Shown one piece after another: positions 54,200-63,119 of a stretch of 64,000 nucleotides of DNA. A model generated the notes under the pieces. That model had not been told where the DNA came from. It worked only from the letters and a program-made list of their open reading frames with translations, and ran no database searches. Source of the stretch: Cohnella herbarum (lineage in GTDB: Bacteria > Bacillota > Bacilli > Paenibacillales > Paenibacillaceae); the NCBI RefSeq assembly GCF_012849095.1, contig NZ_CP051680.1:3038001-3102000 (forward strand), written 5' to 3'. The stretch's first letter is position 1. Each line of letters starts with the position of its first letter. The position numbers and the translations under genes are program-made.

Positions 54200-54869
54200 A
54201 CCGGGTCCTCCCCGCTTTTTCCGCCATCGTTCGTTTCCGGAATATCGAGATTAGGTATCCCGCCAACCAGAATACGAATTTAGCCAGAAGTATTCCCGCG
54301 AAGACGTCGGCGATCACATGCTGCTTAATGAAGAGAGTGGAAGCGATAATACTACATGCAAAAATGAAGATAGGTACTCTCATCCTCCATCCGAGCGCCC
54401 GGGAACCCAATATCATCAGCATACTGGTCATGACGTGGATGCTAGGGAAGCAATTGTAAGGCTCATCGCCTTCATATACGAACATGACCAGGTTGTTAAA
54501 AAAGCCCGTTGAATCCACTTCAGGCCGGGGAACGGTCGTTTGGAACATCAAATAGATCACGTTGGACAGAAGCAAACCCGTGCAGAACGCCAACAAGGTT
54601 CGGTAGTATTCCCGTTTATCCTTACGCACGATAAGGACGAATACAAGCAATAGAAAAGGATACCAAAGCAGGTAGGGAACCGAAAACGCCGGAATAAAAG
54701 GCGTGTTCCGATCCACTTCGGTAACTAAAGATTGAACGTGATCCCCTCCGTGGTTTTGCAGGAAGTACAGGATATTGATTATCGGTATTGCTAACAAGCC
54801 TAATAACGGCAAGTAGGTTCCGGCGCGGCTGCTCTTGATATTGCCCGCTATCGAAACATTCGTTTTCAT
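54183..54869 (-). CDS. PAP2-superfamily membrane phosphatase
   Basis: A 228-residue membrane protein with six helices. The PAP2 motifs are seen in FPSIHVMTSM (PSxH) and in TLFIKQHVIADVFAGI (H...D), with the first motif reduced to QTTVPRPEVDSTG. It probably dephosphorylates a lipid phosphate such as undecaprenyl pyrophosphate or phosphatidate; the related inositol-phosphotransferase branch is an alternative. ATG 54869 is used with AGGAG 8 bases upstream. First gene of a four-gene unit. Confidence 0.85.
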   Translation of the reverse strand: MKTNVSIAGNIKSSRAGTYLPLLGLLAIPIINILYFLQNHGGDHVQSLVTEVDRNTPFIPAFSVPYLLWYPFLLLVFVLIVRKDKREYYRTLLAFCTGLLLSNVIYLMFQTTVPRPEVDSTGFFNNLVMFVYEGDEPYNCFPSIHVMTSMLMILGSRALGWRMRVPIFIFACSIIASTLFIKQHVIADVFAGILLAKFVFWLAGYLISIFRKRTMAEKAGRTRYANYE

Positions 54870-54951
54870 GTTTCCCACTCCTCATCCAAAAGTCGATAAG
54901 GTTATATTAGAGGAGAGAAATAAGGAACGACTCGAGAAATTTCTGAAGATT

Positions 54952-55629
54952 TTATAAAGTTACGATTTTAACCGACTCGGTATTCTCGGGATAAAATCTA
55001 AACCAACGCCGGTTGGAATTAAACCTTTGGCAAAACGCCGATCTCGATGATACGAGTAAAACGGGGGTTAATTTCTCGCGATTCCGATCAATATGCCTTA
55101 AGCCGTCAGGATGCATAAACCGCAGCAATAATCTGAGATAGAGCGTCGTTATTACTTCGAACCGCTTCGAAGGCAAACGGTGCTGCTCGAACCCCAAACC
55201 GTGCGTAAGCCCTCTGTGAAGCAGGGTCACTCCGACCAAAGCTTTCACTTGAGCCATCTCCATTCGCGTATCCAGCGCTTCGCCGATTTCCTTCATGGAT
55301 GCGCGCACTTCGCGAGCCGTCTGAAGAGCGGCTCTATCCACCCCGAATTTGCGAGTTAATTCATTTATCCTCCTGTTGTTCAGATGGAGCTCTCCAATTC
55401 GATCCCCGTCGTCTATCCAAGTCCCGTCTTCGCAGCGAATGCTCTCCCCGGAGTATTTCTTGACCATCACCTTGCATATCCCGAATTTTAGCGTGTGCTC
55501 GCTTCTTAATCCCATGATCAAGTCCATTCCTTTTTCCCAAGTCAGCCATATCATCTGTTTAACCGTATTCTTGTTAAGGTGCTCGTTTGCGCAATTAGGG
55601 AGGGGGACCGAATTTCGTCCTTTTTCCAT
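54952..55629 (-). CDS. YkoP-like domain protein
   Basis: A 225-residue protein. The segment around residues 65-85 (ESIRCEDGTWIDDGDRIGEL followed by HLNNRRINEL) matches the YkoP-like domain seen fused to polysaccharide deacetylases or alone. There is no signal peptide or membrane helix. AGGAGA precedes ATG 55629. Its biochemical role is unknown. It lies upstream of and in line with the PAP2 gene, but 80 bp separate them. Confidence 0.65.
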   Translation of the reverse strand: MEKGRNSVPLPNCANEHLNKNTVKQMIWLTWEKGMDLIMGLRSEHTLKFGICKVMVKKYSGESIRCEDGTWIDDGDRIGELHLNNRRINELTRKFGVDRAALQTAREVRASMKEIGEALDTRMEMAQVKALVGVTLLHRGLTHGLGFEQHRLPSKRFEVITTLYLRLLLRFMHPDGLRHIDRNREKLTPVLLVSSRSAFCQRFNSNRRWFRFYPENTESVKIVTL

Positions 55630-55792
55630 TTTTCATTTCTCCTTTATAAGGAATTGAATGTCCGTTTAGTACCTGATTCCATTGTATCGGGCTGGAGTAC
55701 CTCGCACCCACCGTTCCACGTCGGAATCGTATCCCTTCTTATGTCCAATTCTAAATAGACTAAAGTCTTGGTTAGAGTCCGCGAGGTACAAA

Positions 55793-55826
55793 AAAACCGC
55801 CAAGGAACTATCGCTCCTTAACGGTT
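55793..55826 (-). terminator. Terminator of uvrC
   Basis: AACCGCCAAGGA pairs with TCCTTAACGGTT with one internal mismatch pair; seven T residues follow on the minus strand. Next to it the 12-bp unit TCTATGAACTCT occurs twice (55827-55850). The rest of 55630-55792 shows only an inverted pair GTACCTCGC/GCGAGGTAC. Confidence 0.75.
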
Positions 55827-55854
55827 CTATGAACTCTTCTATGAACTCTTCCGA

Positions 55855-57786
55855 CTACTCCGTGTTTAACGTCTCAAGAATGCGCTGCGCGAGCGCGTCT
55901 CCGATCGATACGGCTTTGAAATCGGAAACCTGCGCTTCCTTGATCGCCTTCAACGAGCCGAAATGGCTTAATAGCTGCTTGCGGCGTTTCTCTCCGATCC
56001 CAGGTATCGCGTCGAGCCGGGAAGCGATCATCGACTTGGCGCGCTTCTCGCGGTGAAACGTAATCGCGAAGCGGTGAACCTCGTCTTGGATACGCTGCAG
56101 CAAGTAGAACTCCTGGCTGTCGCGCGGCAACGGAACGACTTCCGGCGGATCGCCGACGAGCAGTTGCGCCGTCTTATGCTTCGCGTCTTTCGCTAAGCCG
56201 CATACCGGAACGTCCATGCCTAACTCGTTCACCAGCACGTCGAGTACGGAAGCGATATGCCCTTTACCGCCATCCACGACGATCAGATCGGGTAGCGGAA
56301 GCCCTTCCTTAAGCACGCGCTCGTATCTCCGGCGAACGACTTCCCTCATCGATTCGTAATCGTCCGGCCCTTGCACGGTTTTGACGTTATATTTGCGATA
56401 TTCTTTCTTGTCCGGTTTGCCGTTCGTAAATACGATCATCGCCGACACGGGGTTCGTCCCCTGAATATTCGAATTATCGAACGCCTCGATGCGGTTGGCG
56501 CTCGGAATGCCGATCCAGTTGGCCAAGCCTTCTACCGCTTTCACGCTGCGCGATTCATCCCGCTCGATCAGACGGAATTTTTCTTCCAATGCTACGCGCG
56601 AATTGTCGCAAGCCATCGCGACGAGTTGGCGTTTCGAGCCTCTCCGGGGAACCGCCACCTTAATCTTCAGCCAGCGGCGCAACGCCTCCCCGACTTCGGC
56701 CGCTTCTCCCTCTTCGGCTGCATCCGCGACATCGTCGCCGTAAGCTTCCTTGGCTTCCGCCACGATCAAGTTTTTAGCTGCAGGCGCGACATCGTTCTCG
56801 ACGGGCTGCTCATCTCCCGGGGGGACCGGTAGCAGCATCTCCCTCGGCAAAGCGGGATTGTCGCTATAATACTGGGTCACGTAGCTAAGGAAGTCATCAT
56901 AAGCGTCTCCATAGAACGGGAATACAGACATGTGGCGCTGATTCATTTTCCCTTGTCTCATATAGAGAATCTGTACGCACATCCAGCCTTTGTCGACCGA
57001 ATAACCGAATACGTCCCGGTCCATCGCGTCCGCCATATTGATGGTCTGCTTTTCCATAAGCGCTTCGATTGCGACGATCTGGTCCCGATACTCCCGCGCG
57101 CGTTCGAATTCCAATTGTTCGGCGGCCTGCTCCATCTTGCGCTTCAGATCTCTCTTGATCTCCGCATGCCCGCCGTTCAGAAACCGCGAAATCTCGCCGA
57201 TCATCTCGTCGTAAACGGCTTGTTCCACAGGATATTCGCACGGAGCGACGCATTGCCCCATGTGATAATACAGGCATACTTTTTCCGGCAATGTATTGCA
57301 TTTGCGCAACGGGTACAACCTATCCAGAAGCTTCTTCGTCTCCTGCGCCGCGTAAGCGTTCGGATAAGGCCCGAAGTATTTTCCTTTGTCTTTCACGACC
57401 CGTCGGGTTACTTCCAGCTTAGGGTGCGTTTCATGGGTAATTTTCAAATAAGGGAAAGATTTATCGTCCTTAAGAAGCACGTTATAACGCGGAAAATGTT
57501 CCTTGATCAAGTTGCACTCCAAAATCAACGATTCCGTATTGCTAGCGGTGACGATATATTCGAAGTCCCGGATTTCCGAAACCAGCTTCTGCGTTTTGCC
57601 GTCGTGACTTCCCGTGAAGTAGGAGCGCACGCGGTTTTTCAATACTTTCGCTTTGCCTACGTAGATGATTTTGCCTTCATCGTTTTTCATTAAATAACAG
57701 CCAGGCTGATCGGGAAGCAACGCCAGCTTGTGGCGTATGTTTTCCATCGCCTTATCGCGATTAGCGGATGGACTCAAGATGTCCAC
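55855..57786 (-). CDS. uvrC: Excinuclease ABC subunit UvrC
   Basis: A 643-residue nuclease starting at GTG 57786, which has AGGAGGTG 6 bases upstream; the open frame extends to 57999 without support. Order of domains: GIY-YIG nuclease (about 24-105, [19 protein letters not shown]), UVR motif (about 205-240), an Ala/Glu-rich linker (about 310-355), RNase H-like endonuclease ([19 protein letters not shown]) and a C-terminal helix-hairpin-helix ([18 protein letters not shown]). It makes both incisions in nucleotide excision repair. Confidence 0.96.
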   Translation of the reverse strand: MDILSPSANRDKAMENIRHKLALLPDQPGCYLMKNDEGKIIYVGKAKVLKNRVRSYFTGSHDGKTQKLVSEIRDFEYIVTASNTESLILECNLIKEHFPRYNVLLKDDKSFPYLKITHETHPKLEVTRRVVKDKGKYFGPYPNAYAAQETKKLLDRLYPLRKCNTLPEKVCLYYHMGQCVAPCEYPVEQAVYDEMIGEISRFLNGGHAEIKRDLKRKMEQAAEQLEFERAREYRDQIVAIEALMEKQTINMADAMDRDVFGYSVDKGWMCVQILYMRQGKMNQRHMSVFPFYGDAYDDFLSYVTQYYSDNPALPREMLLPVPPGDEQPVENDVAPAAKNLIVAEAKEAYGDDVADAAEEGEAAEVGEALRRWLKIKVAVPRRGSKRQLVAMACDNSRVALEEKFRLIERDESRSVKAVEGLANWIGIPSANRIEAFDNSNIQGTNPVSAMIVFTNGKPDKKEYRKYNVKTVQGPDDYESMREVVRRRYERVLKEGLPLPDLIVVDGGKGHIASVLDVLVNELGMDVPVCGLAKDAKHKTAQLLVGDPPEVVPLPRDSQEFYLLQRIQDEVHRFAITFHREKRAKSMIASRLDAIPGIGEKRRKQLLSHFGSLKAIKEAQVSDFKAVSIGDALAQRILETLNTE

Positions 57787-57937
57787 GATCGGCACCTCCT
57801 CTATACGACATGAATGGAATGATTGGCATGAATGGGGCAGAACACCCGTTCCTCCCATTGTAGCACAGCCGAGCCCTTTATCGCTGTATCCAATTCGGGG
57901 TTGTCGCAAACTTGTCACGATAAAGAAGCAGGAATAC

Positions 57938-57967
57938 TTTACAACAAAAAGCGTTGTTGGGTATACT
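57938..57967 (+). promoter_or_regulatory. Promoter of yqzM
   Basis: TTTACA (57938-57943), an 18-bp spacer and TATACT (57962-57967), about 30 bases upstream of the yqzM start. Confidence 0.5.
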
Positions 57968-57997
57968 GTAGTTATAGATATTGTCAGGAGGCTTCCC

Positions 57998-58144
57998 ATG
58001 GAAAACGCTAGAGATCCCCGCCTTCACATCAATGAAGAGCCGCGCGACGATTTAATGGATACGGCACTCGGCTTCGGAGCCATGTTCGGCTTCATGTTCG
58101 TCGTATTCACCGTTGCGGTCGTCGTTAAATTTTTGATTTCTTAA
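57998..58144 (+). CDS. yqzM: YqzM-family small membrane protein
   Basis: A 48-residue protein with a charged N terminus ([20 protein letters not shown]) and one C-terminal helix ending VVVKFLIS, like YqzM. AGGAGG lies 6 bases before ATG 57998. The open frame upstream to 57728 is a shadow of uvrC and is not used. Role unknown. Confidence 0.8.
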   Translation: MENARDPRLHINEEPRDDLMDTALGFGAMFGFMFVVFTVAVVVKFLIS

Positions 58145-58161
58145 TACGTGCGATGAAACGT

Positions 58162-58198
58162 AAAAGCCGTCAGGGGCAAATGCTCCCTGACGGCTTTT
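58162..58198. terminator. Bidirectional terminator between yqzM and yezD
   Basis: A perfect 14-bp stem AAAAGCCGTCAGGG/CCCTGACGGCTTTT with A- and T-runs on both sides, between convergent genes. Confidence 0.85.
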
Positions 58199-58202
58199 AT
58201 CT

Positions 58203-58388
58203 TTATGCTTCGTTCTTCTCCTGTTTAATGATCCTTATGGAATCATCGTATCTTTTTCGTTCCTTGCGTTCGATCTGAACGATTCTTCCGTCATGTACGA
58301 CGATATTCACCTCGCCGTACTCCAAACCGTTTACCTGCTCGGCAATTCTCCCAAGCCAACGATCGTCCACTTCTACCGGTTTCGCCAT
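58203..58388 (-). CDS. yezD: YezD-family protein (DUF2292)
   Basis: A 61-residue protein; the core EYGEVNIVVHDGRIVQIERK is typical of the YezD family, small proteins commonly found next to sulfate/sulfur assimilation genes. Here it follows cysW by 142 bp in the same direction. Molecular function is not known. Confidence 0.8.
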   Translation of the reverse strand: MAKPVEVDDRWLGRIAEQVNGLEYGEVNIVVHDGRIVQIERKERKRYDDSIRIIKQEKNEA

Positions 58389-58475
58389 TGCGTTTCCCTC
58401 CCGATTAAGTTCAGTGAATCAAGCATAAACGGCTTCCGCCGTCCTTTGGGATGGCGGGGAACGTTTATGTCGGAG

Positions 58476-58519
58476 ACATTTCAGAAATAGTAGAGTGAAT
58501 TTATTACTTTCTGAAATGT
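58476..58519. repeat. 12-bp inverted repeat between cysW and yezD
   Basis: ACATTTCAGAAA (58476-58487) and TTTCTGAAATGT (58508-58519), perfect arms with a 20-base spacer and no T-run. It could be an RNA processing or regulatory hairpin, or a protein-binding site. Confidence 0.7.
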
Positions 58520-58529
58520 TGAAATAGAA

Positions 58530-59396
58530 TCAATGCTCTTCGCTCATGCGGCTCTCCAAGATGGATTTAACGACTAACGTAATGATTGCCAATAACATCA
58601 ATAACGAAGCAACGGCGAAAGCTGCGCTGAATTGGTACTCGTTATAGACGATCTCGATGTGCAGCGGTAAGGTGTTCGTCTCTCCCCTGATGTGACCGGA
58701 GACGACGGATACCGCCCCGAACTCGCCCATGGCTCTAGCATTACAAAGTATCATGCCGTACAACAAGCCCCATTTGATATTCGGCAGCGTAACTTTGAAG
58801 AATACCCGCCACCCTCGCGCTCCCAAGCTGACGGCCGCTTCCTCGTCTTGAACGCCTTGCGCTTCCATGAGGGGAATGAGCTCTCTGGCGACGAACGGGA
58901 AAGTGACGAACATCGTAGCCAGAACAATACCCGGCGTCGCAAAAATGATATTGATGTCGTGCTTATCCAGCCATGGCCCCAGAAACCCTTGAGCTCCGAA
59001 CAACAGTACGTAGATCAAACCGCTGACGACCGGCGATACGGCGAACGGAAGGTCGATTAACGTGACGAGCAGATTTTTGCCGCGAAATTTGAATTTCGTG
59101 ATGGCCCAAGCCGCCGCGACGCCGAAAATCGTATTGAGCGGTACGGCAACCGCCGCCGTGATCAAAGTCAACTTGAGCGCCGACATCGCATCCGGATCGG
59201 ATAGCGCGGACAAGTAGGCTTCCCACCCTTTCCGGAACGATTCGGCGATTACGGATACCATCGGAAGAATGACGATTAATCCAAGAAATAACAGCGCGAT
59301 TCCGATTAGCGTATACCGAACGGCTTTGGATTCCGTCAGGTGTGGTCGGGTCGGTAGGCTTTTCCCTTTACGGGGATTCGTGACGATGCCTGCCAT
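58530..59396 (-). CDS. cysW: Sulfate ABC transporter permease CysW
   Basis: A 288-residue permease with six helices; the EAA loop reads [20 protein letters not shown] and the [20 protein letters not shown] segment is typical of CysW. It forms the sulfate channel with CysT. It starts 5 bp after cysT. No cysA ATPase gene lies in the window. Confidence 0.93.
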   Translation of the reverse strand: MAGIVTNPRKGKSLPTRPHLTESKAVRYTLIGIALLFLGLIVILPMVSVIAESFRKGWEAYLSALSDPDAMSALKLTLITAAVAVPLNTIFGVAAAWAITKFKFRGKNLLVTLIDLPFAVSPVVSGLIYVLLFGAQGFLGPWLDKHDINIIFATPGIVLATMFVTFPFVARELIPLMEAQGVQDEEAAVSLGARGWRVFFKVTLPNIKWGLLYGMILCNARAMGEFGAVSVVSGHIRGETNTLPLHIEIVYNEYQFSAAFAVASLLMLLAIITLVVKSILESRMSEEH

Positions 59397-59401
59397 ATCG
59401 A

Positions 59402-60247
59402 TTAACCTCCCTTAACGGTGCGCAGGCGGCGATTGCTCCACCTTTGCAAAATGTTGATAAGGAACAATAGAAAGAAGGAAATTAGGAGCAACACGACCGC
59501 TACCGCCGCCGCTTGGGCATATTCGTATTGCTCGAGTTTCGTGATGATAAGTAGTGGAGCGATTTCGGTTTTCATCGGCATGTTACCGGATATAAACACG
59601 ACCGAGCCGTATTCTCCGATGCCTCGGGCGAACGCCAACGCGAAGCCCGTCAGTAACGGAGGAATCAAATCCGGCAAAATGATCTTGAAAAACGTTCGCG
59701 CCCGGTACGATCCGAGCAGAACCGCCGCCTCTTCCATATCCGACTCCATATCCTGCAGGATCGGTTGTACCGTTCGGACGACGAACGGGATTCCGATAAA
59801 GATGAGCGCGAGCGTGATCCCGATCGGCGTGTAAGCCACCTTAATGCCTAGCGGCTCCAGGAGGGAACCGACCCAACCTTTCGGAGCGTAGATCGTCGTT
59901 AACGCGATACCCGCTACGGCCGTCGGCAATGCGAACGGCAGATCGATCAACCCGTCGACGATTTTTTTGCCGGGAAACTTATACCGCACTAGCACCCATG
60001 CTAGCAACAACCCGAACACCAGATTCACGAACGCGGCGAAGAAGGCAGTCAGCAAACTTAATCTGTATGAGGCCACGACCCGGGGACCGGATACGGTATC
60101 CCACCACTGGGAGGGAGAAAGTTCCGCCGACTTAATCGCGAGTGCCGCCAACGGAATCAATACGATCAGGCTCAAGTAAAGAACCGAAAATCCTAACGTG
60201 AGGGATAATCCCGGCAATACCCGGTCTTTCTTGCGAAGTAATGTCAT
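59402..60247 (-). CDS. cysT: Sulfate ABC transporter permease CysT
   Basis: A 281-residue permease with six helices. The EAA loop [20 protein letters not shown] and the [20 protein letters not shown] segment mark it as CysT. It follows sbp by 33 bp. Confidence 0.93.
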   Translation of the reverse strand: MTLLRKKDRVLPGLSLTLGFSVLYLSLIVLIPLAALAIKSAELSPSQWWDTVSGPRVVASYRLSLLTAFFAAFVNLVFGLLLAWVLVRYKFPGKKIVDGLIDLPFALPTAVAGIALTTIYAPKGWVGSLLEPLGIKVAYTPIGITLALIFIGIPFVVRTVQPILQDMESDMEEAAVLLGSYRARTFFKIILPDLIPPLLTGFALAFARGIGEYGSVVFISGNMPMKTEIAPLLIITKLEQYEYAQAAAVAVVLLLISFFLLFLINILQRWSNRRLRTVKGG

Positions 60248-60280
60248 GTGCCCGCCTTAACTCCTCTTCCCGGCCCTTGG

Positions 60281-61381
60281 TTAGGATCCCGGCGTATAAA
60301 TTTGATCGAACGTTCCGCCATCGGAGAAATGTTTGTTCTGCGCTTCTTTCCAACCGCCGAAATCCTGATCGATCGTCAACAAATTCAGTTGCCCGAACTG
60401 ATCTTTATATTTGTCCGCAACCGATTGGAGTCTAGGACGGTAGAAGTTTTTCGCCGCGATTTCCTGTCCTTGCTCGGTGTACAGATATTTCAAATATTCT
60501 TCGGCCGCCGCGCGGGTACCCTTTTTATCCACGTTTTTGTCGACGATGGCAACCGGCGGCTCGGCCAGAATGCTGATCGAAGGCGTTACGATCTCGTAAT
60601 CATCGCCGAATTCTTTCAAAGCCAGATACGCTTCGTTCTCCCATGCAAGCAATACGTCTCCGATTCCCTTTTCCACGAACGTCGTCGTCGATCCGCGGGC
60701 TCCCGTATCGAGAACGGGTACGTTCTTGAACAGCTTCTTGAGGAAATCCAACGTTTGCGTTTCATCGTAACCAAGCGTCTTCGTCGCGTAACCCCACGCC
60801 GCAAGGTAGTTCCAACGTGCTCCACCGGACGTCTTAGGATTCGGGGTAATGACTTGGATACCGTCCTTGATCAGGTCGCCCCAATCTTTGATGCCTTTCG
60901 GATTCCCTTTGCGGACGAGGAAAACGATAGTCGACGTATAAGGAGTACTGTTCTGCTCGAAAGATTGTTGCCAATCCGTTTTTAGCGCGCCCGTTTCCGC
61001 TATGGCATCGATATCGTATCCAAGCGCCAAAGTGACGACGTCCGCTTGCAACCCGTCGATAACCGCGCGGGCTTGCTTGCCTGAACCGCCGTGCGATTGC
61101 TTGATCGTAATTTTCCCGCCCGTTTTTTGTTTCCAATACTCCGCGAAGCTTTTATTGAATTCCTCGTACAGCTCCCTAGTCGGGTCGTAGGAGACGTTAA
61201 GCAACTCGATGTCTTTCGGAGTTTCCCCCGATCCGCTCGCTGCCGCGCTCGGACTAGATTCGGAACCGCTTGCGGTTGCAGAGGATTCATTATTTTTATT
61301 AGATCCGCATGCCGACAATACCGTAATGATTAATACCGCTATTAAGACCAGCTTGAGGTTTTTAAATGTTTTCATTTTCAT
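60281..61381 (-). CDS. sbp: Sulfate-binding lipoprotein
   Basis: A 366-residue lipoprotein with signal ending LSACGS (Cys25), a Ser/Glu/Ala linker and a sulfate-binding domain. [39 protein letters not shown] and [20 protein letters not shown] are characteristic segments that surround the bound oxyanion. It delivers sulfate, or thiosulfate, to CysTW. First gene of the operon. Confidence 0.94.
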   Translation of the reverse strand: MKMKTFKNLKLVLIAVLIITVLSACGSNKNNESSATASGSESSPSAAASGSGETPKDIELLNVSYDPTRELYEEFNKSFAEYWKQKTGGKITIKQSHGGSGKQARAVIDGLQADVVTLALGYDIDAIAETGALKTDWQQSFEQNSTPYTSTIVFLVRKGNPKGIKDWGDLIKDGIQVITPNPKTSGGARWNYLAAWGYATKTLGYDETQTLDFLKKLFKNVPVLDTGARGSTTTFVEKGIGDVLLAWENEAYLALKEFGDDYEIVTPSISILAEPPVAIVDKNVDKKGTRAAAEEYLKYLYTEQGQEIAAKNFYRPRLQSVADKYKDQFGQLNLLTIDQDFGGWKEAQNKHFSDGGTFDQIYTPGS

Positions 61382-61468
61382 GCACCCCTATTATTCGATT
61401 AATGAATGGATACAGCGATTTGCGCAAGCACCGGATGGCCATTCCGGTAGCCAGTCATACAAGCTTAC

Positions 61469-61547
61469 AATTCCTACCCGTTTTATAATTCCTACCTGTT
61501 TAGTTGGTAATGGAGCAATGATAACAGGTGATCTTGCTAGCTGTCAA
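61469..61547 (-). promoter_or_regulatory. Promoter and tandem operator-like repeats of the sulfate operon
   Basis: On the minus strand TTGACA (61542-61547), an 18-bp spacer and TATCAT (61518-61523). Downstream, GGTAGGAATT occurs twice, 19 bp apart (61488-61497 and 61469-61478). The GGAATT-containing repeats resemble sulfur-responsive CymR-type sites of Bacilli; that match is by eye. Confidence 0.55.
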
Positions 61548-61610
61548 TAACTGCTATAAAAAAAATTGATAAATCCTTTATTATGATTCAGATATTAAGG
61601 CTACTCCCGA

Positions 61611-61885
61611 CATAGACGGATTATCCGCTTATCTTCCTGTTAATGAGCCCACCCGCGACCGAGTTAGACTGATTTTCCCGCCTATTTTCCTGTTAGACAG
61701 CCGACTCGTGATTGAGTTAGACAGATTTTCCGCCTATTTCCCTGCTAGTGAGCCCACCCGCGACAGAGTTAGACGGATTTTCCGTCTATTTTTCTGCTTG
61801 CAAGCCTACCTACGCCCAAGTTAGACGGAATTTCCGCCTATTTCCCTTTTAGTGAGTCCTCCTGCGGATTTTCCGCCTATCTTCC
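61611..61885. repeat. Repeat F: five units of 52-53 bp plus a shortened unit
   Basis: GTTAGAC-type unit starts are at 61611, 61663, 61716, 61768 and 61820, then a shortened core near 61864. The core is a hairpin such as AGACGGA-TTT-TCCGTCT, with the second half of the unit carrying GAGCCCACCCGCGAC. The array lies between the dnaI terminator and the sulfate operon promoter. Confidence 0.85.
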
Positions 61886-61956
61886 TTCCAATTACTGAGC
61901 CCTTACAAGCCGCTGGCAGCAAGCTAACCGTGGAAATTAGTCTATGGTCCTGTCGC

Positions 61957-61990
61957 ATAAAAAAACAACCCTCGAATTCGAGAGTTGTTG
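61957..61990 (-). terminator. Terminator of dnaI
   Basis: CAACCCTCGAATTCGAGAGTTG, an inverted repeat with a single mismatch pair, followed on the minus strand by seven T residues. It is 27 bp after the dnaI stop. Confidence 0.8.
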
Positions 61991-62016
61991 CCTGAATTAG
62001 TCCCGTATTGAAGGGA

Positions 62017-62964
62017 TCACGATCCCCGATGATTCCTGCCTCTAACATGGATCACGTCGACGAAAGGACGCACGCGATCCATCAGCCGCTGACCTTTGTG
62101 CATTTCTTCGCCTTCCTTGTGCGTGAAGCTGAAATGCCTCTCCAAGTCGTCAAGGTCGTGGTTCGACGTGTAGAAGGTCGGCTTGCGATTCATCCGATGA
62201 TTCAGTATCGCTCCGAGCACGTGATCTCTGACCCACGGGGTCAAATTCTCGGCGCCGATATCGTCGAAGACGAGAAGGTCGGCGTCCTTCATAAGCGTAA
62301 TCGTTTCTTTGAGCTTTTGCGGCTCGAACATGAGCGCTTTGGCATCCTCAACGAACTCCGGCATGTACACGATTACGCCCGAGAAGCCTTCCTTCGCTAG
62401 CCTCTGAAGCAAGTAACCTGCCAAGTAGGTTTTGCCCGTGCCGAAGTCTCCGTTTAAGTATAACCCTTGCTTCTGTAAGCCTTGATTAATCGTCGTGCTG
62501 ACGTAATTCTGCAATTTATTAACGGCAAGAATCCGATTGGCGTCGAGCTTTATCATTTCCGCTTCGTCGTAATGTTCTCCCAATACGGTTTCATCGACGT
62601 AGAAGCTCGTAATCCTGCGACGAATCTGCTCCTGCTGCTCGTTGGCCGTCCATTTGGAGCAAGCGGTTTTGTAATCGTTGATTTGCCAACGTCCGTTGAT
62701 TTCAACGCAATTGATTCCAGTAGAATGGCCTTGCATATCGTTCGGGCACTTGGCAAGTCCCGGACATTCCTTGCAAGCCCGATATTCGGTAGTCATCTGA
62801 TATAACCGGTTTAAGTTAGAGCGCAGCACCGTTTCGTCCAGTTCGGGATAACGGGAACGCAGCTTTAGTACGAGCGGGTCGTTGAGTACCTGATTCGCGA
62901 TTTGTTCCGCGTTGCCACGCTGCAAGCTTGGCATGCGGCGGAGCGCCTCTCCCAAAGATTCCAT
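62017..62964 (-). CDS. dnaI: Primosomal helicase loader DnaI
   Basis: A 315-residue AAA+ ATPase. The N-terminal domain has the zinc-binding cluster CKECPGLAKC (about 64-73) with a later His80; the C-terminal AAA+ domain has Walker A GDFGTGKT (172-179), Walker B LLVFDDIG (230-237) and sensor residues in TSNHDLDDL. DnaI loads the replicative helicase (DnaC) at origin and restart sites. It follows dnaB by about 155 bp. Confidence 0.95.
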   Translation of the reverse strand: MESLGEALRRMPSLQRGNAEQIANQVLNDPLVLKLRSRYPELDETVLRSNLNRLYQMTTEYRACKECPGLAKCPNDMQGHSTGINCVEINGRWQINDYKTACSKWTANEQQEQIRRRITSFYVDETVLGEHYDEAEMIKLDANRILAVNKLQNYVSTTINQGLQKQGLYLNGDFGTGKTYLAGYLLQRLAKEGFSGVIVYMPEFVEDAKALMFEPQKLKETITLMKDADLLVFDDIGAENLTPWVRDHVLGAILNHRMNRKPTFYTSNHDLDDLERHFSFTHKEGEEMHKGQRLMDRVRPFVDVIHVRGRNHRGS

Positions 62965-63119
62965 TTCCCGTTCCCCCTTTTTGTTTAGTCATTCAGACAA
63001 ACATGCCGCCGTGGCACCATTCTTTTCTGAAGTACCTCCGTCATAAACGTTCCTTCGCCGTCTAAACCGACGATAGCCGTTTAGGCTTGGTCGTTCGGCT
63101 CATCCGCATCATCGGCGAA

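Noticed and set aside
57728..57997. 90-codon N-terminal extension of yqzM
   Set aside because: It overlaps the 5' end of uvrC on the other strand, and AGGAGG sits 6 bases before the internal ATG.
57787..57999. 71-codon N-terminal extension of uvrC
   Set aside because: The extension contains no conserved sequence and AGGAGGTG is perfectly spaced for GTG 57786.
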